Shown: positions 26,377 through 30,417 of the stretch, one piece after another | Numbering within the stretch: position 1 is the stretch's first letter | How the letters are laid out: the number at the start of each line of letters is the position of its first letter | From: Butyrivibrio sp. VCB2006 | Lineage (GTDB): Bacteria; Bacillota; Clostridia; Lachnospirales; Lachnospiraceae | DNA length: 64,000 nucleotides | NCBI RefSeq assembly: GCF_000420945.1 | Contig: NZ_ATVX01000013.1 | Span: forward strand, 38,405-102,404 | Direction of reading: 5' to 3' | Position numbers and translations under genes: made by a program | The notes under the pieces: generated by a model | Database searches by the model: none | What the model saw: the letters and a program-made list of their open reading frames with translations, nothing else | What the model was told of the DNA's origin: nothing

Positions 26377-26655
26377 ATGATAAAATCATTTGCACATAAA
26401 GGCTTAAAGGATTTTTATGAAACTGGCTCTAAGAAGGGGATTCAGCCAGATCATGCGCCTAAATTGGCAAGAATGCTTGACCGATTGGATGCCAGCATTA
26501 GTGCTCAGGATATGAATTTGCCAGGCTATAGATTGCATCCACTTAAAGGAGATAAGCAGGATATGTGGTCTGTCACTGTGAATGGCAATTGGAGAATGAC
26601 TTTTTACTTTGAAGGTCAGGATGCATATCTTGTGGACTATATGGATTATCACTGA
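26377..26655 (+). CDS. higB: HigB-type RelE-superfamily toxin
   Basis: 92 aa. HigB/RelE pattern: IKSFAHKGLKDFYETG, ..PDHAPKLARMLDRLDAS, DMNLPGYRLHPLKGD and WSVTVNGNWRMTFYF with the Arg typical of the ribosome-dependent RNases. No Shine-Dalgarno lies before the ATG, and the -10 box ends 6 bp upstream, so the message looks leaderless. It is the toxin of a type II system with the antitoxin encoded 17 bp downstream, which is the HigBA gene order. Confidence 0.9.
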   Translation: MIKSFAHKGLKDFYETGSKKGIQPDHAPKLARMLDRLDASISAQDMNLPGYRLHPLKGDKQDMWSVTVNGNWRMTFYFEGQDAYLVDYMDYH

Positions 26656-26672
26656 GGAAGGAGGAAAGATAT

Positions 26673-26969
26673 ATGACTAGAAGACCTACACATCCAGGAA
26701 ATGTATTCTTGGAAGATGTGATGAAACCACTAAATCTTACAGTTACTGATGCGGCTAGAATGCTTGGAGTCAGCAGAAAAGCTTTATCGGAGTTTGTTAA
26801 TGAGAAAGCATCACTGAGTCCTGAGATGGCTATCAGAATAAGCAAGGCAACCAATACATCAGCAGAAAGCTGGATGAACATGCAGCAGAAACTGACACTG
26901 TGGATTGCACAGCAACACGAACCGTCAAATGTAATACCATTTCCTCTGGATGCAGTTAAAGAGGGATGA
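26673..26969 (+). CDS. higA: HigA-type XRE antitoxin
   Basis: 98 aa, AGGAAGGAGG upstream. RPTHPGNVFLEDVMKPLNLTV opens the HigA family pattern, followed by the HTH (TDAARMLGVSRKALSEFVNEK, LSPEMAIRISKATNTSAESW). It binds HigB and very probably the palindrome at 26347-26364 to repress its own operon. Confidence 0.9.
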   Translation: MTRRPTHPGNVFLEDVMKPLNLTVTDAARMLGVSRKALSEFVNEKASLSPEMAIRISKATNTSAESWMNMQQKLTLWIAQQHEPSNVIPFPLDAVKEG

Positions 26970-27079
26970 TATTTTATACTACACGTATAATGCAATCTAA
27001 AGAATGATGTGTTACTATACGATATAGAAAGAGAGAAGCGGAGCAAAAATATAAGCTCCCGGAAAGGAAAAACAGAGAC

Positions 27080-27223
27080 ATGACAACAATGAATTGCAAT
27101 TATTGCCTCTATAGCGAAAGTTATGAATCATCACTCCAGAGCAAATCAGAGTGGATGTTTAATTTCATGCGCTCATTTAGAGATAGGCAAATGCGAGAAA
27201 ATGTTGTTAGGCAAGAATCCTGA
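27080..27223 (+). CDS. Small ORF upstream of the tRNA array
   Basis: 47 aa from ATG 27080, with AAAGGA about ten bases upstream. The product is charged (FNFMRSFRDRQMRENVVRQE) with a CNYC pair near the N-terminus. No family is recognised. It lies between higA and a terminator, and may be a real small gene or leader. Confidence 0.4.
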   Translation: MTTMNCNYCLYSESYESSLQSKSEWMFNFMRSFRDRQMRENVVRQES

Positions 27224-27260
27224 TAGATAGGATTAGGCTTATAGATGAACATGAACTGCG

Positions 27261-27299
27261 TACCGCTTACCTTTAGATGAGGCAAGCGGTATTTTTTTA
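27261..27299 (+). terminator. Terminator immediately before the tRNA array
   Basis: TACCGCTT (27261-27268) and AAGCGGTA (27284-27291), followed by seven T, ending one base before the first tRNA. Confidence 0.85.
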
Positions 27300-27300
27300 T

Positions 27301-27384
27301 GCAGAGTTGGCTCAATTGGTACAGCAGCGGTCCTGAAAACCGCCATCCTTAACGGGTTTCTGGGTTCGAGTCCCAGACTCTGCG
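27301..27384 (+). tRNA. tRNA-Ser(TGA), with C33
   Basis: Acceptor GCAGAGT/ACTCTGC, T-arm CTGGG-TTCGAGT-CCCAG, a long variable arm and G73 fit a class II serine tRNA. The anticodon arm is GCGGT-CCTGAAA-ACCGC, so the anticodon is TGA but position 33 is C instead of the near-universal T. No insertion is present. Confidence 0.75.
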
Positions 27385-27389
27385 CTCAT

Positions 27390-27483
27390 AGATTCGTGGT
27401 GTAATTGGATGCGTGGTCTCCGGGGGAGACCGAGCTACGCATTCGGACGACGCGAAGCGAGGACGCAACAGTCCCAAAACTAT
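27390..27483 (+). tRNA. tRNA-like 5' half with D-loop insertion (Trp-like anticodon arm, no T-arm)
   Basis: Acceptor-like 5' strand, D-stem GTGT/ACGC and an anticodon-like arm ACAGT-CCCAAA-ACTAT are present. The loop has six bases and looks like a Trp(CCA) loop lacking T33. There is no T-arm, and the next tRNA starts directly at 27484. The D-loop is expanded by the structured insertion at 27409-27462. It is either a broken tRNA or half of something assembled in another way. Confidence 0.55.
27409..27462 (+). other. Structured D-loop insertion, copy 1
   Basis: It begins right after the D-loop GG. Outer stem ATGCGT (27409-27414)/ACGCAT (27437-27442); inner stem GGTCTCC (27415-27421)/GGAGACC (27425-27431) with GGG loop; GAGCT bulge (27432-27436). 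The tail contains GCGAAGCGAGG. The copy in tRNA-Glu(CTC) has two compensatory pair changes in the inner stem. Confidence 0.8.
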
Positions 27484-27591
27484 GCACGAGTGGCGAAGTT
27501 GGTAGACGCACCTGATTTAGGATCAGACGCGGTAACGCATGTGGGTTTCCCTTCCAGAGACTAGCTCCGCGTCGCAATCCCACCTCGTGTA
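27484..27591 (+). tRNA. tRNA-Leu(TAG) with 26-nt T-loop insertion
   Basis: Acceptor GCACGAG/CTCGTGT, A73, anticodon loop TTTAGGA (TAG), and variable arm ACGCGGTAACGC are typical tRNA-Leu. The T-stem GTGGG/CCCAC is intact, but its loop (27546-27578) is 33 nt instead of 7. Removing the bases between TT and CGCAAT restores an ordinary-sized T-loop. Confidence 0.85.
27548..27572 (+). other. T-loop insertion in tRNA-Leu(TAG)
   Basis: A short member of the insertion family. It opens with CCC-like sequence after GGGTT, contains GACTAG (27560-27565), and leads into GTCGCA (27571-27576), elements shared with the insertion of tRNA-Glu(CTC). Exact ends cannot be fixed by sequence alone; about 26 nt are extra. 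Confidence 0.7.
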
Positions 27592-27619
27592 CTTGGCTTA
27601 GGCCAGAAAGGAGTCAAAA

Positions 27620-27877
27620 ATGACACAGAATATTCCAGCGATCAACATGGTCGCTACGGGACAGAGAATTACAGATTTAAGAGTGGCAGCCGGTATGTCT
27701 GTTAGGGATTTACAGGATGTGTTCGGTTTTGCTACTCCACAGGCGATTTACAAGTGGCAGCATGGAACAGCTATGCCGACATTGGACAATTTAGTTGTAT
27801 TGGCAGCTGTTTTGGGAGTTGCTATGGATGACATTATCGTTACCGAAGGGGAATGGCTTTATTCACTAAGCGCATGA
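27620..27877 (+). CDS. Small XRE-like HTH protein within the tRNA array (1)
   Basis: 85 aa, GGAGTC upstream of ATG. HTH pattern: GQRITDLRVAAGMSVRDLQDVFGF, TPQAIYKWQHGTAMPTLDNL, VVLAAVLGVAMDDIIV. It is clearly related to the protein at 28678-28899 (shared PS/PTxDxxVxLxxxLxVxxDDII ending). It is located between tRNA-Leu and tRNA-Glu genes in the same orientation, so it is presumably cotranscribed and processed with the tRNAs. It may regulate the array. Confidence 0.8.
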   Translation: MTQNIPAINMVATGQRITDLRVAAGMSVRDLQDVFGFATPQAIYKWQHGTAMPTLDNLVVLAAVLGVAMDDIIVTEGEWLYSLSA

Positions 27878-27916
27878 AATGAATATAGATTAGCAGGCAC
27901 TATATTGCCTGCACAT

Positions 27917-27990
27917 GGTCCCATAGTCTAATGGTTCAGGACACTGGCCTTTCACGCCAGAGATACCGGGTTCGAGTCCCGTTGGGATCA
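27917..27990 (+). tRNA. tRNA-Glu(TTC)
   Basis: Acceptor GGTCCCA/TGGGATC, D-stem GTCT/GGAC, anticodon arm CTGGC-CTTTCAC-GCCAG (TTC) and a normal T-loop TTCGAGT. It is a regular tRNA with no insertion and a useful unexpanded comparison for the next gene. Confidence 0.92.
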
Positions 27991-28013
27991 CTATGTCTCC
28001 TTAGTCTAAATGG

Positions 28014-28069
28014 ATGCGTGACCTCCGGGGGAGGTCGAGCTACGCATTCGGAGGAAGCGCAGCGACGAC
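28014..28069 (+). other. Structured D-loop insertion, copy 2
   Basis: Same architecture as 27409-27462: ATGCGT (28014-28019)/ACGCAT (28042-28047), inner GACCTCC (28020-28026)/GGAGGTC (28030-28036), GAGCT bulge, tail with GGAAGCGCAGCGACGAC. Relative to copy 1, A-T replaces G-C and C-G replaces T-A in the inner stem, so pairing is conserved while sequence changes. Confidence 0.85.
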
Positions 28070-28103
28070 GGACGCCAGCCTCTCAAGCTGGAGATGTCGG
28101 GTT

Positions 28104-28130
28104 TCCACAAGGGACTAGGCACTACGTGCC
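28104..28130 (+). other. T-loop insertion in tRNA-Glu(CTC)
   Basis: About 30 extra nt in the T-loop (28102-28138). GACTAG is followed by the hairpin GGCAC-TAC-GTGCC (28118-28130), then GTCGC (28131-28135). GTCGC is complementary to GCGAC (28062-28066) in the D-loop insertion of the same gene. Confidence 0.75.
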
Positions 28131-28155
28131 GTCGCAGCCCCGCAGGAGCTATTAT

Positions 28156-28239
28156 GGGTGGGTATGCCTAGAAGCGAGGGCAAGAGTCTGTAAAACTCCC
28201 ACATTAGAAACACCGCAGGTGCAATTCCTGCTCCACCCA
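28156..28239 (+). tRNA. tRNA-Tyr(GTA) with unusual elbow loops
   Basis: Acceptor GGGTGGG/TCCACCC, A73, anticodon loop CTGTAAA (GTA), long variable arm, T-stem GCAGG/CCTGC. The T-loop reads TGCAATT instead of TTC-A-- and the D-loop lacks a clear GG, so the usual G18-55 and G19-C56 contacts are not encoded. Confidence 0.75.
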
Positions 28240-28248
28240 CTTAAATAT

Positions 28249-28333
28249 GCCGTGGTGGCCGAGTGGTAAGGCACCTGATTGCTAATCAGCGGTTTCCTTC
28301 ACGGGAAGATAGGTTCGATCCCTATTCACGGCG
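28249..28333 (+). tRNA. tRNA-Ser(GCT)
   Basis: Acceptor GCCGTGG/TCACGGC, G73, anticodon loop TTGCTAA (GCT), long variable arm, normal T-arm ATAGG-TTCGATC-CCTAT. Confidence 0.88.
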
Positions 28334-28443
28334 TTGTGTCATCTGATGACACTATACAAAACGGCCCGTCAGGACGATAATACAAACAGAACAAAGATAT
28401 GGAGCTGCGGGGAGCAGCAGAAAGTTAAGAGGATTTATTGTAA

Positions 28444-28572
28444 ATGTACTACGGAACTATCAACAAGCAATTTAATAACAAACAGTTCATGCAGTTCTGC
28501 AAAAATCAGAAGTGCTTTGTTAGTTATGCAAATTGCAAGTTGGTGGAAAGTGGTCCTGGATATGCCAAATGA
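28444..28572 (+). CDS. Small Cys-containing ORF between tRNAs
   Basis: 42 aa from ATG 28444, with AAGAGGA about ten bases upstream: MYYGTINKQFNNKQFMQFCK then CFVSYANCKLVESGPGYAK. Three Cys and aromatic residues suggest a real small protein. A longer overlapping frame (28334-28642) has poorer composition. No family is recognised. It is followed by a terminator at 28621. The hairpin GTGTCA/TGACAC near 28337-28353 may mark processing after tRNA-Ser. Confidence 0.45.
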   Translation: MYYGTINKQFNNKQFMQFCKNQKCFVSYANCKLVESGPGYAK

Positions 28573-28620
28573 TGGATGGTCCGGAGCATTAAGAATAAAT
28601 GAGGTCATTGAGATCTGTAG

Positions 28621-28653
28621 CCACTTAGCTTGCAAGAGTTAAGTGGTTTTTTT
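28621..28653 (+). terminator. Terminator inside the tRNA array
   Basis: CCACTTA (28621-28627) and TAAGTGG (28640-28646) followed by seven T. Confidence 0.85.
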
Positions 28654-28677
28654 AATGCGAAAAAGGAGATTAAGAAG

Positions 28678-28899
28678 ATGGATTATCCAGTAATTGATAT
28701 CGAAGGAACAGGAATTAGAATCAGGGAATTAATCAGAGAGAGCGGACATACAGTGCCAGAGGTTTCTGAGTACCTGGGAGCAAGTACATCGCTTGTATAT
28801 AGATACCTAAGAGGAGAAGTGCTTCCAAGCATCGACAGGATCGTAGCTCTTTCAGTTTACCTTGAAGTTCCGATTGATGACATAATTGCAGTCGATTAA
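28678..28899 (+). CDS. Small XRE-like HTH protein within the tRNA array (2)
   Basis: 73 aa from ATG 28678, with AAGGAG before it; an upstream in-frame start overlaps the terminator and is rejected. GIRIRELIRESGHTVPEVSEYL, ASTSLVYRYLRGEVLPSIDR and IVALSVYLEVPIDDIIAVD form a minimal HTH_3. It is a paralogue of 27620-27877. tRNA-Gln follows 11 bp after the stop. Confidence 0.8.
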   Translation: MDYPVIDIEGTGIRIRELIRESGHTVPEVSEYLGASTSLVYRYLRGEVLPSIDRIVALSVYLEVPIDDIIAVD

Positions 28900-28909
28900 G
28901 ACTGCACAA

Positions 28910-28980
28910 TGCGGCATGGGGTAATGGTAGCCCACAGGATTTTGGTTCCAGTAACCTTGGTTCGATTCCAAGTGCCGTAG
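28910..28980 (+). tRNA. tRNA-Gln(TTG)
   Basis: Acceptor TGCGGCA/TGCCGTA, anticodon loop TTTTGGT (TTG) on a CAGGA/TCCAG stem with one A-A mismatch, T-arm CTTGG-TTCGATT-CCAAG. No insertion. Confidence 0.85.
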
Positions 28981-28984
28981 TTAA

Positions 28985-29056
28985 GACATGGTAGCCAAGC
29001 TGGAAAGGCAGCGGACTGCAACTCCGCCATCGTGGGTTCGAATCCCACCTATGTCT
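28985..29056 (+). tRNA. tRNA-Cys(GCA)
   Basis: Acceptor GACATGG/CTATGTC, T73, anticodon loop CTGCAAC (GCA), T-arm GTGGG-TTCGAAT-CCCAC. A regular gene. Confidence 0.88.
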
Positions 29057-29060
29057 CTTA

Positions 29061-29133
29061 GGGCTTGTAGCTCAATTGGTAGAGCACCTGACTCTGACTC
29101 AGGGTGTTGCAGGTTCGAGTCCTGCTACCGTAG
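29061..29133 (+). tRNA. tRNA-Gln(CTG)-like with unpaired acceptor stem
   Basis: D-stem GCTC/GAGC, anticodon arm CCTGA-CTCTGAC-TCAGG (CTG), T-arm GCAGG-TTCGAGT-CCTGC are all good. The acceptor 5' strand GGGCTTG does not pair with the 3' strand TACCGTA, which resembles that of tRNA-Gln(TTG). The first seven bases look replaced. Confidence 0.65.
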
Positions 29134-29137
29134 CTTT

Positions 29138-29256
29138 GGACACATAGCTCAATCGGCAGAGCGCCCGGCTGTTAACCGGGAGGTTGTGGGTTCCCTTCGC
29201 AAGCTCGGAGTCGCAAGCGTGACATCCCCTGGATGTCTGCGACCCCTCTGTGTCCG
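29138..29256 (+). tRNA. tRNA-Asn(GTT) with 46-nt T-loop insertion
   Basis: Acceptor GGACACA/TGTGTCC, G73, anticodon loop CTGTTAA (GTT), T-stem GTGGG (29186-29190)/CCCTC (29244-29248) with one T-T mismatch. The T-loop (29191-29243) is 53 nt long. Confidence 0.83.
29193..29240 (+). other. T-loop insertion in tRNA-Asn
   Basis: Stem GTCGC (29210-29214)/GCGAC (29239-29243) encloses the hairpin GACATCC (29221-29227)-CCT-GGATGTC (29231-29237). The part before it (CCCTTCGCAAGCTCGGA) is shared with tRNA-Met. One base pair of the hairpin differs in a compensatory way from tRNA-Met (A-T here, G-C there). Confidence 0.85.
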
Positions 29257-29260
29257 CTAT

Positions 29261-29378
29261 TCCAGGATAGCTCAAGAGGTAGAGCATCCGCTTCATACGC
29301 GGAAGGTTATGGGATCCCTCGCAGAGCTCGGAGTCGCAAGCGTGGCATCCCCCGGATGCCAGCGACCCGTTCCTGGGA
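29261..29378 (+). tRNA. tRNA-Met or Ile2 (CAT) with 45-nt T-loop insertion
   Basis: Acceptor TCCAGGA/TCCTGGG (first pair T-G), A73, anticodon arm TCCGC-TTCATAC-GCGGA (CAT), T-stem ATGGG (29309-29313)/CCCGT (29366-29370). The T-loop (29314-29365) is 52 nt. Whether C34 is modified to read Ile cannot be told. Confidence 0.8.
29316..29362 (+). other. T-loop insertion in tRNA-Met/Ile2
   Basis: Close relative of the tRNA-Asn insertion: CCCTCGCAGAGCTCGGA, then GTCGC (29333-29337)/GCGAC (29362-29366) enclosing GGCATCC (29344-29350)-CCC-GGATGCC (29354-29360). The second pair is G-C here and A-T in tRNA-Asn. Confidence 0.85.
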
Positions 29379-29510
29379 CTATTCCTTTTTCTTGCTAGAG
29401 ATTAATAAACTGGCCAAAAGAGTTACAGGCACAGCAAGTACAGATATGAGCGCAGCAGCTCCTGTACTGATGCTGTGCATATTTTTATTGTTGGAATTGT
29501 TATCGCTCAT
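29379..29510 (-). CDS. Small membrane protein on the minus strand
   Basis: 43 aa on the minus strand from ATG at 29510, with AAAGGA eight bases upstream. MSDNNSNNKNMHSISTG is followed by a single hydrophobic helix (AAALISVLAVPVTLLASLLI) and SSKKKE. The stop ends at 29379, the base after tRNA-Met. It is the only minus-strand gene in this half of the window. The function is unknown; its size and topology fit small toxins or regulators. Confidence 0.55.
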   Translation of the reverse strand: MSDNNSNNKNMHSISTGAAALISVLAVPVTLLASLLISSKKKE

Positions 29511-29682
29511 GGTAGATATCCTTTCTTTGAAAATAAGGGATTTTCATACAATAATTATAGTGCTATTACAATGAAATTTGGTGCTGACAATAGTAAAATA
29601 GAATGTGAATTATCTCAATAAAGATAGAGATATAATATCTCATAATAACCGACATTAAAGCTAAATAAAAAATGTACAAATT

Positions 29683-29709
29683 GAGCAGGTGCAATATTTG
29701 CACCTGCTC
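29683..29709. promoter_or_regulatory. Perfect 12-bp inverted repeat and GTGCAAA motifs upstream of the HTH-MNT gene
   Basis: GAGCAGGTGCAA (29683-29694) and TTGCACCTGCTC (29698-29709) with a 3-bp centre, directly followed by TTGACA (29710-29715). Related GTGCAAA/TTGCA motifs recur at about 29721, 29752 and 29782. These look like operators for the encoded HTH protein. Confidence 0.75.
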
Positions 29710-29789
29710 TTGACATTAAAGTGCAAATATTGCATTGTTAAAATGTATCTGGTGCAAAGTGTGCATTTGAATGCTTGATGAGGTGCAAA

Positions 29790-30263
29790 ATGAGTAAGGT
29801 TAAAGAACTAAGATTAGAAAAAAAGCTTACACAACAGCAAGTGGCTGATTTAGTGGGTATTTCACTTAGATCATATAAATCATATGAGAACGATAAGGAA
29901 AAAGAAGGCACCATCAAATATACTTACATTTTGGATAAACTTAAAGCTTTGAATCCAATAGATGAGGAACATGGTATTTTGGATATGGATTTCATCAGAA
30001 ATAAGTGTAAAGAAGTATTTGATGAATATCCTGTGCATTACTGTATTTTGTTTGGCTCTTATGCCAAAGGAAAAGCTACAGAATCCAGTGATTTGGACTT
30101 TCTTATTTCTTCTGATGTGAAGGGACTTAAGTTTTATGGGCTAGTTGAAAAACTCAGGTTGGCTTTACATAAGAAAGTGGATGTTCTTAATCTGGACCAG
30201 CTTAAGGATAACCTTGAACTTACTAATGAAATACTTAGGGATGGTATTAGGATTTATGATTAA
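29790..30263 (+). CDS. XRE HTH fused to MNT-type nucleotidyltransferase domain
   Basis: 157 aa from ATG 29790 (GAGG six bases upstream). Residues 1-60 are an XRE HTH (LRLEKKLTQQQVADLVGISLRSYKSYENDK). Residues 75-157 are a minimal nucleotidyltransferase: CILFGSYAKGKATESSDLDFLIS gives the GSx10DxD metal site and KVDVLNLDQL a later Asp. MNT domains are antitoxins in HEPN-MNT pairs and act by adenylylation. No HEPN gene is adjacent, so here the MNT is fused to its own DNA-binding domain and may act alone. Confidence 0.82.
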   Translation: MSKVKELRLEKKLTQQQVADLVGISLRSYKSYENDKEKEGTIKYTYILDKLKALNPIDEEHGILDMDFIRNKCKEVFDEYPVHYCILFGSYAKGKATESSDLDFLISSDVKGLKFYGLVEKLRLALHKKVDVLNLDQLKDNLELTNEILRDGIRIYD

Positions 30264-30354
30264 CTTGCATTCTTTTTTCAAATAGATTAGTATCTCTATA
30301 TTGAATCGAATAACTGTTAATTCATCGGAGGGTGAGTTGTTCTTGAAACGACAA

Positions 30355-30404
30355 GCTGGATAAGATGACTGGTTGAAATGCCGGTTTCTTATCCGGCTTT
30401 TTTT
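30355..30404 (+). promoter_or_regulatory. Leader attenuator of the MATE gene
   Basis: GCTGGATAAGA (30355-30365) pairs with TCTTATCCGGC (30387-30397, one G-T) and is followed by seven T. An alternative short hairpin GCCGG/CCGGC (30380-30397) shares the 3' arm. The T-tract runs straight into GGAGG of the transporter. Alternative folding upstream (30330-30355) could regulate readthrough. The ligand is unknown. Confidence 0.6.
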
Positions 30405-30417
30405 GGAGGTAATGTAC

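Larger units (their letters stand above)
27995..28151 (+). tRNA. tRNA-Glu(CTC) with insertions in both D- and T-loop
   Basis: D-stem GTCT (28004-28007)/GGAC (28070-28073), anticodon arm CCAGC-CTCTCAA-GCTGG (CTC at 28082-28084), T-stem TCGGG (28097-28101). The acceptor GTCTCCT/AGGAGCT and the T-stem each have a mismatch. The D-loop is 62 nt and the T-loop about 37 nt, giving a 157-nt gene. Apart from the insertions it aligns with tRNA-Glu(TTC) next to it. Confidence 0.8.

Noticed and set aside
27409..27462. Group I or group II intron, or hammerhead/HDV ribozyme, as explanation of the tRNA insertions
   Set aside because: The insertions are 25-55 nt, far too short for group I/II, and I find no CUGAUGA...GAAA core or HDV-like nested double pseudoknot. 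An undescribed small motif remains open.
27931..28269. Open frames of 110-140 codons across the tRNA genes (also 28988-29398)
   Set aside because: They translate tRNA sequences and have no start signals, so they are artefacts of the tRNA array.
28334..28642. 102-codon open frame between tRNA-Ser and the HTH gene
   Set aside because: Starts inside the tRNA 3' flank, has no ribosome site and no coding-like composition. The overlapping 42-codon frame at 28444 has an RBS and better composition.
30330..30404. Known riboswitch class (guanidine, xanthine/NMT1, preQ1) upstream of the MATE gene
   Set aside because: I could not match any of their conserved cores; only a terminator with alternative pairing is supported.
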